A DNA stretch of 64,000 bases from Cantharellus purpuraceus. Its lineage: Eukaryota; Basidiomycota; Agaricomycetes; Cantharellales; Hydnaceae. The stretch covers positions 806,001 through 870,000 of the forward strand of contig JALBUN010000023.1 in NCBI GenBank assembly GCA_025174535.1, written 5' to 3'. The first letter of the stretch is position 1; every line of letters begins with the position of its first letter. The notes beneath the pieces were generated by a model that worked only from the letters and a program-made list of their open reading frames with translations, did not search any database and had not been told where the DNA came from. Positions 11,501 to 22,776 of the stretch are shown piece after piece. A program made the translations under genes and the position numbers.

Positions 11501-12414
11501 CAAGCATGCTCCGCGCGGGGCTTTCCCGCATTGGTGATACCGACTTGCAAGCAAAAGTTAGCACAATTGAAAATCTGATTGAACAGTCGATGCACCTTTC
11601 TGCCTTGCTCCAGGAGTGTGGAAATTGGCCCCTCAGACCATCCTCTTGACACTGCACTTGGGAACAAATTTTGTTGTCCAACACCCGCAGCAGTGCTTGA
11701 AGTGGGTGGTCGCGTAAATGAAGGGGCAGGGTTTGAAGAGCCGAGGAGGGGTGGGGCGGTGGATTCACGAGTCCTGCGCGTCGGACTTGGGCCGAAGGAA
11801 GCACCGGGAGCGAATGGAGCGACACTTGGACGAGAATAAGAACGTGCGAAAGGGGATGGTGGGGGCATAGAGAGGTCTCGAGTTATAGATCGACGAATGT
11901 AGGAAGGTTCATGAGGTTCAACTGACATGGACATACGTGATACAATAGAAGTCGCCCGAGAGGGCGGCAGAAGTGGAACATCAGTGGGTCCAAACGACGA
12001 AGGAAGTGGATCGAGAGACATCGTTCTAGCGAGAGGAATGCCATTGGTAACGTTCCGGTGACGGATTGGAGCTCCTTTTGGTTCGAAGATTGAGGAGGGT
12101 GGATCCAGGTAGCCAACCTCCTCTACAACCTGCGGACTTTCGCGGCGTACACGCTTGGCTTTTGGTGGAGTACCACTGCGTTCCGTAGCAGATGCTCGCC
12201 TCTTCTGAAGGATCTCATCAGATCTCTGCGAGTCACTGGTGGAAAACCATGCCAGCGGCGCAGTGACGATGGTCTTGAGAGTACCAAACAAGGAATTTGA
12301 TCGCTCTACATCGACATTGCGAGGACGAGTGCCATTAGGAGGTCTCGTGTACGGGTGGCTCCTGCTTTTAGCAGCCACCCTGGACTGCTTCGGTGAGCGG
12401 AGCGGTTCTGGCAT
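8542..12414 (-). CDS. NUP1: FG-repeat nucleoporin, Nup1/Nup153-like basket type
   Basis: Nuclear pore FG nucleoporin. Four exons (12414-11596, 11543-11480, 11418-10766, 10713-8542) join in frame to about 1,235 residues; unspliced, they look like three separate proteins. Around residue 40 there is a candidate amphipathic helix (SLFGTLKTIVTAPLAWFS) like the membrane-binding helices of Nup1 and Nup60. The middle is charged and Ser-rich (RRREELEREAKTEIETKSKK; DDEEEEQDWSMSVEELKKYQ). The last exon carries dozens of FG dipeptides, mostly PxFSFG, FGxx and SPFG type, spaced by Ser/Thr/Pro linkers that serve as karyopherin docking sites. The C-terminus is basic (TPRKVKGLPTRRGKRP), resembling the basic tails of Nup1, Nup153 and Pom121. 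I see no zinc fingers. The exon 3/4 intron (52 bp, CTGAC branch site) is inferred because reading through it stops at once. Confidence 0.85.
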
Positions 12415-12593
12415 CGAGCAAAGAGCAGGCGGCAGTGAGGACCACGCGTGTCAAAAGGCGCCGCGGCACTTGTAAAAAAATGCGGTGGTGGCTGTAATTT
12501 CACTATGACAGCGACTATCCAATCGAGTCACCGCCAATCTGATATCTTTAAAAGTAGCAGCGAGAACTGCTGCTATATCCTTGCTTTTTCTCA

Positions 12594-13796
12594 ATGGCGT
12601 CGCCCTCCAAATCTCGTGTTTTTGTGAATCATGATCCCGAGTCACGTTTGCCGCGTCAGAGTCCATCATCAACTCGCTTCGTGTGTCTCTCTGATACACA
12701 CTCTCGTACATTTGTTGTGCCACCGGGGGATGTTCTCATTCATTCGGGGTAACGGGGCTCTGTTCCTCCGCAAGTCAGTCATGCTGAAACCCAAGCAGTG
12801 ATCTCTCCAGCTGGGGCCAAGTTTCACAGTTGAAGAAGACAGTGGATTGGTTGGTGTCTCTCCCACATCCTGTCAAGATGTGAGCAATATACTCGGATGA
12901 ACGTATTTCTGTCCTTTCATCACTATAAGTAGCTTAATTGCAGGAAATCACGATGCATGAAATATTTGCCCGATACCTTTGCTCTCACTTACGTAGTTTA
13001 CATCAGCTTTGTCTTGATAAATCATGGGTCGGGGTCTTTGGTGACAAGGTGCGCATTGCGGATTACTGATATACACTATTTGTCAATCGTACTATTAGAA
13101 CCTGAGGGCCGCCCAAGCTCTCGTCCGTGGTCCTGTAGCCCGAGCCGCTGGCATCTACTACCTAGAACATGAATCTGTAGATTTCACAACGCCTCGGGGT
13201 CATCGATGGAAAGTATATGGCTCACCGGTAAGTATACTGCACAAGATCGTTGCGTTGTGCTGCTCCTGATCAGGACCAGGCGGCTCCTGTACATGTAGAA
13301 GGCGCATTTCAATACCAATCACGAGCGGAAGCCAGAGGTGAGTTCGCACGACCTACCAATGAAATACAAGCCAGTGATTGCTGTCTGTTCCATTCCAAGA
13401 GCTCTACAAGCACATTCCTGTAGATACGGATATTCTTCTTACTCACACACCCCCATACCAAGTACATGACCTTACGAACGGGGGCAAACATGCCGGCTGC
13501 AAGGATTTGGCTGATAGACTGCAACAGCTTGAGGTTGGTACAATCAAGTTACCTGTCCCAAGCGTTACCTGTGCTCTCGACGTTGCTGATATGTATCTGA
13601 AAAGGATTTTCACTTGGGGCCTTGGAACTGTAGACTACATGTTTTTGGGCATATACACGAGGCGTATGGGGCCAGTGTCAAGACCGGGGCCAATGGAGAA
13701 CGTGTGCAAGTCAATGCTGCCGTGGCATCGTCTGGCCAGCCCGTAGTTATAGATATCCCTGCGAAGCAGACGCAAGACGCGACATCGCACCGCTAG
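12594..13796 (+). CDS. calcineurin-like metallophosphoesterase
   Basis: Metal-dependent phosphoesterase of the family sometimes called rhamnogalacturonate-lyase-like or MPPED-like in fungi; substrate unknown. All metal-site motifs are present after splicing: CLSDTHSRTF (DxH), DVLIHSGDLSSWG (GD), KILIAGNHDLCLD (GNHD), DILLTHTPP and LHVFGHIHEAYG (GHxH). Exon 1 ends in HSG and the next begins with GDLSSWGQ. Joining GNHD to LCLD needs an intron at 12955-13006 that starts with GC rather than GT; no GT-AG option keeps the frame. The protein ends VNAAVASSGQPVVIDI plus a short tail, about 290 residues. It is divergent from NUP1 with 179 bp between start codons. Confidence 0.85.
12955..13006 (+). other. 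probable GC-AG intron in the metallophosphoesterase gene
   Basis: 52 bp, donor GCATGA, a CTCAC branch-like site and acceptor CATCAG. Removing it joins GNHD to LCLDKSW in frame, as expected for the family. Without it the frame stops one codon after GNHD. Confidence 0.65.
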
Positions 13797-14359
13797 ATAT
13801 TGCAGCATCATTTCAGTATGGCCTCTGCGTCATTACTTTGTGGGACAGGCCTCATTGTGTCTCTAGTATGATAAATGACACTAGAAGTGCATGTATGATT
13901 AAATCATATATATGTAAATACCTGTAGTACAGAGTGATTCCATATTCAGGGGGCGGAGAGAGGTGTACCGTTGTCATCGGTGATCAAAGTTCACACATTT
14001 CGGTCGAGAGATGGAGTGGAGTTTCATACCTTGCTTGTTTGAATACCTATCAACGAAATCCTTGTACAAATGAACAGGGTGTGCATCTAAATCGAAATGG
14101 GTGGCAGCTGGTGCCTTGAGTTTCACTTTACTATTTGCAAAGGCTAGGGGTAAAGATATTCGTTCAGGATACACGCTGGTCTAATGGATTCTATGTGTGG
14201 GAGAATTTTTCTAGGTTTTTTAGCTGTTTCGAGTATGACTCAGAGTTCGATGTTGAGTTTAGAGCTGCCATTGAATGTTTAAGCCCAGCCGGTATTGCCG
14301 TGCAACGAGGAAGTTTGTCTCTGCCATCCTCATCCTCTCCACAACACGTCTTGATTGAC
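13797..14359. other. intergenic upstream of SPT16
   Basis: No coding pattern on either strand. A perfect AP-1/Gcn4-type TGACTCA lies at 14236-14242, about 118 bp before the SPT16 ATG; one 7-mer could be chance. Confidence 0.5.
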
Positions 14360-17300
14360 ATGCCCGTCGAGCTCAACACAACTTTGTTCAACGAGCGCGT
14401 CAAGCTCGTCTATGACGCGTGGGCGGTCAGTCATTATATTACAGCTTGCCACCATGCTTCTGATGTTGTTGTTGTTATCCTCAGAGCGCGAAGAGCAAGG
14501 AAGAGTATGAATCAATCGTGGACGTTGATGCGATCCTGATGGTAGCAGGCGAATCGGCTGGCGAGGACGAACCCGTTCGCAAGACGACCGCTTTCCAGGT
14601 ATGTCATTAACGCGTCCAACGTGTCATTCTGGCTCACTTGGGGGCAGACGTGGTTGCTGGGATATGAATTTCCGTCCACTCTGATTTTATTCACGAGACA
14701 AAAAATCTATTTTTTGTGTTCTGTTTCCAAAGGCATGTATGTTCCATCGACTTCTCGACTGTGTCGACTCATACCCGTATCAGCTAAGCTCCTTGCTCAA
14801 ATCGAACAATCGAATCCACACATACCCGTGCAGATCTTTTCCCAGGCAAAAGCAAAAGATCCACCAAGTGATGCTCTGCCATCTTTCGTTGCGGTCTACA
14901 CGAGCCATCGAAAGGTCGGGATGATTGTAAAAGAGAAGCACTCAGGAAAAGTTGTCGATGAGTGGAACTCGCTGGTCAAAGAACAAGACTCGAAAATTGA
15001 AGTAGTTGACATAGCCAACTCTGTGTCGGCATTCATGGCTATCAAAGATGAGGAGGAGCTGGTGAGCCATGTTAATAGGCAGTCTTATAATCAGAGTGCT
15101 CAGGGGAAACCCTCTAGAAATGGATGCGCACAGCTGCGAATTTGAGTTCGACCTTGTTGACTCACCATGTCGCCACAAAGCTGGAGCAAATCCTTGATAA
15201 GGAGACCAAAATTTCTCACCAGTCATTTGCGGACCAAATCGAAAGCCGTATCGGTAGTGGTGACGGCGAGAGAGCGCCTGATGCGCGTGTGTGGAGCAAG
15301 GGCCGGGGCCTTGGAGATGTGAGTCTTCGTGTAACTCATACCACGGTTCTGGTGGTTCCCAGTTGCTTGGACTCATAGAGTGTCTATAGGTGGACTGGTC
15401 CAGTGTAGAATTCGTTTATACTCCCGTGATTCAATCACGGTCCTCGCGTGATGGCTATGATCTGCGTGCATCTGCTGAAGCGTCCCCAGATCACCTATCT
15501 CACAAAGGTATTGTTTTGGTCTCCCTCGGGATGCGATATAAGAGCTATTGCTCCAACGTTGGTCGTACTTTTATGGTGGACCCCACAAAGGTAAGATGAC
15601 TGAGGGCATTGCCTTTTCATAAGTGAATCTTCGTTCGTTTTACAGGAGCAAGAAGCAAACTATGACTTTCTGCTTGCTCTTCAAGGGGAACTTCTTACAG
15701 TCATGCGTGATGGAACTCCGGCACGAGATGTTTACGCACACGCCATATCTTATATCAAGGAGAAAAAGCAAGATCTCGAGCGTTATTTTCTTAAGTCGAT
15801 TGGCTTTGGCATGGGGATGGAGTTCCGTGATACTGCCTATCTCTTATCCCCCAAGAATAGCCGTCCGCTTAGAGCAGGCATGGTGTTTTGTCTATCGTTG
15901 GGATTACAGGGCCTGGAGGGGAAAGATGGTAAACAGTGAGTGTGGCGCGTGTTTTTGATCTGTCTGAGGATGCTTACACCGCTCAGGTATGCATTATCGC
16001 TCATTGATACTGTGAAGATCACTCCAGAGAAGGGAGTATGTCTTACTGAAGGCATCAAATCACCGAAAGAGTTCCTTTTCTTCTTTGTGCGTATTGCTTA
16101 TCTTTTGGTATTTATAGCTGAAATGAAAATCCAGGATGACGAACCCAAGGACAAAAAAATAACCGCTGTCAAGGCCAAGAAGGTTTTGGCTGCAGTGGCG
16201 AAGAACGGCAAGCCGTCCCCCTCCCAGAAAGTTGTTGGCAACAAGGTGCTCCGTGGAAAAACACGTGGCGCTGCTTCGGAGGATGCTCTGGAAGTCCAAG
16301 CAAAACTTGCTCAGCACCAGAAAACCCTTCACCAGCAACGACATCAAGATGGTTTAGCGAGATGGGCCGGAGAGGAAGGTGACACCAACGGAAAGGACGC
16401 AAAGGCTTGGAAAAAGTTCCAGAGCTACAAGGGCGAAGGGGCGTTACCACAAGAAGTGGAAGATCTTCGAGTGAGTCCCTCCTCCGTGTAGTTTAGTTAG
16501 GGTTGGTGCTAACAAATGCCTTTTTGTTAGATCCACGTGGACCGTAAGAACTTGACAGTCATATTGCCTATTCATGGATTTGCGACGACTTTCCACATTA
16601 ATACTATCAAGAACGCAAGCAAATCGGATGAGGGAGAGTTTACGTTCCTTCGCATTAACTTCCAGACACCAGGACAACTTGCTGGAAAGAAAGAGGATAC
16701 TGTGCGTTACGCCTGCTTCTTCCTGATACTTGACTAACGTCATCAAATTTTCAGCCTTTCGAAAATCCGGATGCTACATTCATTCGCTCTGTGACATATC
16801 GATCACCTGACGGTCACCGATTCGACCAAGTTTTCAAACAAATCACGGAGCTAAAGAAAGAGGTCAATAAGCGCGAGCAGCAGAAGAAAGCTATGGCAGA
16901 TGTTATTGAGCAAGATTCACTCATTGAGATCAAAGGTAGATCATCCAAGATGACGCCGGCCGCCTGTACTCACACAAGCGGCAGGTCGACGACCGATCAA
17001 GTTACCAGAGGTGTTTGTTCGACCAGCATTGGATGGAAAGCGATTGCCAGGAGAGGTGGAATTGCATCAGAATGGTTTGCGCTATGTGTCCCCTCTTGGA
17101 TCTCAAAAAATTGGTAACCGTCAGACTTCATTCCCCATGGCATACCTAACACAAGTTACAGATATTCTCTTCAGTAATATCAAGCACTTTTTCTTCCAAC
17201 CATGCGACCATGAATTGCTTGTCATCATTCATGTTAATCTCAAAGCCCCGATTATGATAGGAAAGAAGAAGGCTCACGTATGTGTCTCCTTTTTGTGTAG

Positions 17301-18479
17301 CCATGTCTCACGCGTCTACTTAAGGATGTTCAATTCTATCGTGAAGCGTCTGACGTCCAGTTCGACGAGACAGGGAACAGGAAGCGGAAGTATAGATATG
17401 GCGACGAAGATGAGATCGAGTTGGAGCAGAGTGAACGGAAACGAAGACACGCACTCAATAAGGAGTTCAATTCCTTTGCAGAAAAATGTATGGATGCTTA
17501 TTCGAACTCGGTGAGTACATGAACCTCGACGCATTTCAATATTGTTCAACTAGTTGATTTCGCAGATGGGAGAAACCATGGAAGTTGAAGTTCCCTTCCG
17601 TGAACTCTCCTTCGAGGGCGTACCCCATCGGACCAACGTTCGCCTTCAGCCTACGACAGACTGCCTTGTCCATCTATCTGATCCTCCCTTCCTGGTGGTT
17701 ACACTGTCTGAGATTGAGATTGTGTCGTTGGAACGTGTACAATTCGGTTTGCGCCAGTTCGATATGGTCATGATCTTCAAAGACTTCCGTAAAACGCCAT
17801 TATCTATCAACTCAATACCCAGTGCACAGTTGGATGATGTCAAACACTGGCTCGAGTGAGTGGTGAAGACTTTTATTACAGTGACAATCAGCCAACCACA
17901 CTGCTCTAGCTCGTCGGATATCCCTATGAGCGAGGGGCCCGTGAACTTGAATTGGGGACCTATCATGAAGACTATCAACGATGATCCGTATGATTTCTTC
18001 TTGCAAGGGGGGTGGTCATTCCTGGGTGGCGCTGATGGATCTGATGCGGTACGTGTTTAATACTGAATATAAAAAGCAAAAGTTAGATTTCTTTACAGGA
18101 AGTGTCGTCCTCGTCATCCGAGTCGGACTTTGTGGCTGAACCAGATGCATTTGATGAGCCGAGCAGTAGTGACGATGATGCGAGTGAGTTTGATGGCGAT
18201 GATGCGAGTGACGATGAGGGAAGCGGGTCTGATGACGATTTTGGGGGGGACGACAGCGAGGGTGAGATGACTTAAGTATGCGGTAGTAACTGATACTGAC
18301 GTCAGCTTCTAGGAGATGATTGGGACGAACTGGAGCGGAAAGCAGCCAAATCTGACAAGAAACGAGAAACAAATGGCAAGTCCGCCGGGGGGTCCGACTC
18401 GGAGTTGGATCGACCAAAGAAGAAACAGTCATTCAAGTCGAATGGGAAGCCTGTGCTCAAAGCCAAAGGCAAACGATAG
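14360..18479 (+). CDS. SPT16: FACT complex subunit Spt16
   Basis: Histone chaperone subunit that with Pob3/Nhp6 reorganises nucleosomes during transcription and replication; nuclear. More than a dozen exons. The start [21 protein letters not shown] matches Spt16 N-termini. The aminopeptidase-P-like N-domain follows ([17 protein letters not shown] segment, [14 protein letters not shown]). The middle domain runs through [51 protein letters not shown]-type Spt16/PH segments and [18 protein letters not shown]. The tail is strongly acidic and Ser-rich ([31 protein letters not shown]), then basic ([20 protein letters not shown]), as in other Spt16 proteins. The last intron uses the acceptor just before GAGATGATTGG, giving [13 protein letters not shown]. 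Full length appears intact at about 1,000-1,050 residues. Confidence 0.95.
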
Positions 18480-19567
18480 ATTACTGTCTCGCCGTGTATT
18501 AGTCTGTGCAATGTTGTGTAACATCCATATCTTCCATATCTTCCTATTTTCTTTGATTATACACTTCTGATTGGATCAAATTTCGTGTTTTTGTCAAGCA
18601 ATGGTGTCCGGTTTGATCAAAAGTCAGATTGGCTCTAGGGGATGGTGAATATCTGTGATTGCATACGCAGGACGGCTGCTTCTAGTAGTATTTTTGATGC
18701 ATTCGAAGGTGTTCAATGACTAGACGTCTGACCTGGTTCAATTCCCTGCTTAGCAAAACACTAAGTTGAAACCAATGTTTCAGAGTGTGAGGGGAGATTG
18801 TGTTACTGGTTGAATGCAGGGGGAGCTATAGGATAGGATCATACACAACATAATGCAAGTGGTTCCAACATGCATCACAAAACACTTCATGGTTTACTTC
18901 AGTTATGTATATTGAGTTCCGAGGGTGCGACTGAGATATATGGAAACTCTTGGCGTTGAGATATTCCATGACCTCTTGAAAAGGTCGAATAGGGTAGCCT
19001 GGAATTGCAATTTGAGCCTAAGCCGTAGCCAAATGACGCAACCGACAAGGTTGAAAGAACCGAGTTCCTGGCTCCTGGCTAGATCTAAAGGTCCCGATCT
19101 GACGCGGAACGTAGGTGAGCCCTTGTCGACCTGTTTGACGATGAATGGGATGCAGTGCGAGCAGATGTCACTGATGGAACATATTGGCTAATTGGAGCGG
19201 CAAAAATCACTCGAGACAGTGCCGCACCTGTGAAGAAAATTCAATTAGCTGCTTTATTCATGTGGCGCGAACGAGTGGTTTTCTTTTGTTTCTTGAAATC
19301 AGCCATCTGATTACAGTTGCCATGTATCGATCTACGATGGATCCAATTGGAGATTATCGCCATTGGCCACATGGCTGCAGCACTTCAAACGAGCTGGCAA
19401 ACACATTGGACAAAGCACTGCGGTTTTTAAATTCAAATTGATAAGTACGTCTGCATAGGCCGCTATCGATACTTCAAGTGTGATGGGATAGAGACGACAA
19501 TGACGATTACATAACTTATTAGAACACGTGACAGTACGTGACAATCTCGCGTTTGTGACTACCGCCG
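18480..19567. other. intergenic, about 1.1 kb, no gene recognised
   Basis: Two short plus-strand ORFs (18925-19191 and 19184-19441) show no family motif, and the sequence is AT-richer than nearby genes. It holds the SPT16 3' flank and the gamma-tubulin promoter. I saw no repeats or transposon ends. Confidence 0.5.
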
Positions 19568-21467
19568 ATGCCTCGAGAAATTGTGACTGTCTCGCTGGGT
19601 CAATGCGGCAACCAAGGTATATATGCCCTCAGCTTTCGCATCCTTTGTTCACGGTCCTCTAGTCAGTTCCGTATTCTGGCAGCGCCTCTGCGCAGAGCAT
19701 GGAATCAACAAGGAGGGCATTCTCGAGGACTGGGCGACGGAAGGTGGTGACCGTAAAGATGTCTTTTTCTATCAAGCAGACGATGACCATTATATTCCTC
19801 GTGCTATCCTCATCGATCTCGAGCCCCGTGTCAGTATTGTCTCGCTGTCCAGAGCGGTCGAATGACTATGCGTATTACAGGTCATTAACAACATCCTCTC
19901 GGGGCCATACGCAAGTCTATATAATCCAGAAAACATCTTCCTTTCTAAAGATGGTGGCGGGGCAGGCAATAATTGGGCACAGGGCTACTCAGCCGGCGAG
20001 CGCATCTATGATGAAGTCATGGATATGCTCGACCGCGAAACAGAGGGCAGCGACTCCCTTGAAGTGCGCCACTCTTACAGAGTGTTCCTCTAGCTGACAA
20101 CTTCCATAGGGCTTCATGCTCATGCACTCCATCGCAGGCGGCACAGGCTCAGGTCTCGGCTCCTACGTCCTCGAGCGGCTCAACGACCGCTTCCCCAAAA
20201 AACTAATCCAGACCTACTCTGTCTTCCCGAACCACCAAGAGGCCGACGTCGTTGTGCAGCCGTACAACTCCCTCCTTACCCTCAAGCGTCTCACGAATCA
20301 TGCGGACTCGGTCGTCGTGCTCGACAATGGTGCCCTCGCGCGTATATCGGCGGACAGGCTCCATATCCAGACACCAAGCTTCGATCAGACGAATCAATTG
20401 GTGAGTTGGGCTGTAGCGTGTATTATGCTGTAGTGAACCGAGGTCACGGTTGCACGGTAGGTGGCGACGGTCATGGCCGCGAGCACCCAGACGCTGCGGT
20501 ACCCAGGGTACATGAACAACGACCTCGTCGGCATCATCGCCTCCCTCATCCCCACACCCCGCTGTCACTTCCTCATGACCTCATATACTCCCTTTACGGG
20601 CGACCAGATCGACCAGGTTTGCCTCCTCACCACCACTGTGCGCCCAACACTCACATTACATCCATCGCTTTAGGCTAAGTCAATACGCAAAACAACCGTT
20701 CTTGACGTGATGCGGCGCCTCCTTCAGCCCAAAAACCGCATGGTCTCCACGACGCCCAGCAAGTCCGCATGTTACATATCCATCCTCAACATCATCCAGG
20801 GTGACGTAGACCCCACTGACGTGAGTAAAGCTTACCCGACTGTCATGCGCTCCCAGTCGCGTCCGCCTATTAATGATTGCTGACCTGCTCCATCCCCCTT
20901 GCAGGTCCACCAATCGCTCCTCCGCATTCGGGAGCGCCAGCTAGCGTCGTTTATTCCTTGGGGTCCTGCATCGATCCAGGTCGCATTAACGCGCAAGTCA
21001 CCTTATGTACCCGCGAGCCATCGCGTGAGTGGGCTCATGCTGGCTAATCACACGAGTATTGCATCGGTACGTACGCGGCATGCGTGCTGTCCTCTTTATT
21101 CATGAGAGGATGCACGTCTAACTGCTGACTCTGGGGCAGCTCTTCAAGCGCATGTTGGACCAGTATGACCGGCTGCGGAAGCGGAATGCATTCTTAGAGC
21201 AGTACAAGAAGGAGAAGATGTTCGAGAACGGGCTGGAGGAGTTTGATGATTCGAGGTATGTTCTGGGTCTTGGTCTGTGATTTATGGGGTGTGCAGGACT
21301 CATTCATTGCTTAGGGCGACGGTGGAAGAACTGTTAAAGGAGTACAAGGCATGCGAGAGCGCGGATTACATTTCGTATGTGAGTGCGCCTCGTTCAATTG
21401 GCAAAGGGGTTCTTACTAAAGCAGACTGCTCGTGTAGGGTTCGACGGCGGCAGAGGCGGCGCAGTAA
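19568..21467 (+). CDS. TUB4: gamma-tubulin
   Basis: Microtubule-nucleating tubulin of the spindle pole body. It starts [16 protein letters not shown], identical in pattern to human TUBG1. Later segments include [55 protein letters not shown] and the GTP-binding tubulin signature GGTGSGLGS. Further on are [43 protein letters not shown] and [14 protein letters not shown]. About eleven exons, all with GT..AG introns, yield about 450 residues ending [14 protein letters not shown]. The ATG chosen is the family start. It converges with MBF1, 235 bp from stop to stop. Confidence 0.96.
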
Positions 21468-21701
21468 TGTACGATGGCTTTTCCCCCTTACGCTGTGCGG
21501 TATTGCTGCTATCTGTAGTTGTGCTTTATACTCCATATATTTATCTCAGCTTAATACACAAGACCTCGCACAGGACGTGACTGAGGTAAACAGGGGATAT
21601 CACAATGCTTTGCTCTATGAGGGTTGCGTATCTAATATGTCAAACAAAGGGACAACAAGTGTCATGAGAGAACAAGAAAGTGGGTTAATGAGGGGTCAAA
21701 A

Positions 21702-22518
21702 TCATGACTTTTTTGGCCCCTCCAGTTTCTTCCCAATATCAGAACCTGTTCCACCAAAAAAGCATCAGCAGTCAGCCAGCATGAGACGTATGAAGAGGGC
21801 AGATGTGGACGTACCCCGCAGTTTGACACCGAGGACGCGCTCCAGCTTACCGAGGATCTGAGGATTGGGAATCGCTTTGCCTGCTTCGTAGTCTTGCAGC
21901 ACGGAGGGCTTCTCGTTGATCTTCTGCGCAACGTCTTTCTGTGTGAAGCCCTTGTCCATGCGGCCCTGCTGGATCGCCTGTGTGCGGTGCGAAGAGGGAA
22001 TGTTAGTGGGTTGGAAGGGAGGCGAGCGGGTGGATACAGACTTTTCCGACGCTAGGGGCAATCTTGGGAGGTGGTGCCACCTCGTTCTCGCGGTCGAGTT
22101 TGGCTATTCGTTGGTGGTCAGTGCCTAAGGGGTGGGAGGACATGTGTCAGGGTATCCGTGGGCATGAACATGTGTGTGTGTGTGTAGAGCGACGCACCGG
22201 CGTGGGCCTTGTTAACGCCAGAGGTTATCTTCTTGTCCGTGGACACGACGGCACCTACACGTCGTGCCTATGTCATCGGGACGAGTCCGCGAAACATAAG
22301 TCAGTCAGCCGTCAGTGAGAGGTGCTTCCCAGAGGCTAAGATGTAGTATTCACCGCTAGAAAACGCACGCAGGTGAGTCTCATTGCACGGACGCAGCATC
22401 GATCAACATCATGGCAGAAAAGCTCACCGTTGATATCACCTGTGTTCTTTGCGACTCTCGGTGTTTTGGATTTAGAGCCAATCTTTACTGCGTCCCAGTC
22501 TTGCACCACAGAGTTCAT
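21702..22518 (-). CDS. MBF1: multiprotein-bridging factor 1
   Basis: Transcription coactivator that links bZIP activators such as Gcn4 to TBP; also known for ribosome-collision control in yeast. It starts [17 protein letters not shown] (family: DWDxVxxIGSK). Following exons give [34 protein letters not shown] and the Cro/C1-type helix-turn-helix [50 protein letters not shown] final exon adds [13 protein letters not shown]. Total is about 150 residues, the normal length. The second exon lies after a long intron, and the next intron carries a TG repeat near 22171-22185. Two perfect Gcn4/AP-1 sites lie 94 and 127 bp upstream (separate entry). Confidence 0.93.
22171..22185. repeat. TG dinucleotide repeat in an MBF1 intron
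   Basis: About seven TG units within the intron that follows the [11 protein letters not shown] exon. Confidence 0.7.
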
Positions 22519-22577
22519 GATTAGAGTGTTAAAAGGAGGCTGGAGGATAGTAGTTGGAGGAAGCAAGCCAGCCGCGC

Positions 22578-22616
22578 GGTGCTGAGTTAGATTTATTGGG
22601 GGGGGGGGTGCTGAGT
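22578..22616. repeat. 10-bp direct repeat flanking a run of 11 G
   Basis: GGTGCTGAGT occurs at 22578-22587 and 22607-22616, separated by a short AT-rich piece and a G run at 22598-22608. The second copy overlaps the TGAGTCA site. It may be a small local duplication. Confidence 0.5.
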
Positions 22617-22651
22617 CAGACTGATTCCGACGCGGTGCAGCCGATGACTCA
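22612..22651 (-). promoter_or_regulatory. two Gcn4/AP-1-type sites upstream of MBF1
   Basis: TGAGTCA at 22612-22618 and TGACTCA at 22645-22651 (within GATGACTCAAG) are both perfect 7-mers of the general-control bZIP site. They lie in the 258-bp gap between MBF1 and MET8, which are both on the minus strand, so they sit in the MBF1 promoter. Function is inferred from the known Gcn4-Mbf1 partnership. Confidence 0.5.
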
Positions 22652-22776
22652 AGCTCAAGGGTGAGGCGTGGTTTTCTACAACTTTCTGGTGACTACTCGA
22701 CGTATGCAGTTCGTCTATGGGTTTGATGCCAGTACTACATACATACGTCTCATTCATACCTGCTTGCATTTTTGTA

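Noticed and set aside
12951..13060. Frameshift in the phosphoesterase after GNHD
   Set aside because: A GC-AG intron restores GNHDLCLDKSW exactly as the family requires, so a broken gene is less likely.
18925..19441. Two plus-strand ORFs in the SPT16-gamma-tubulin gap
   Set aside because: No codon or motif signal and no splice continuity to a known family.
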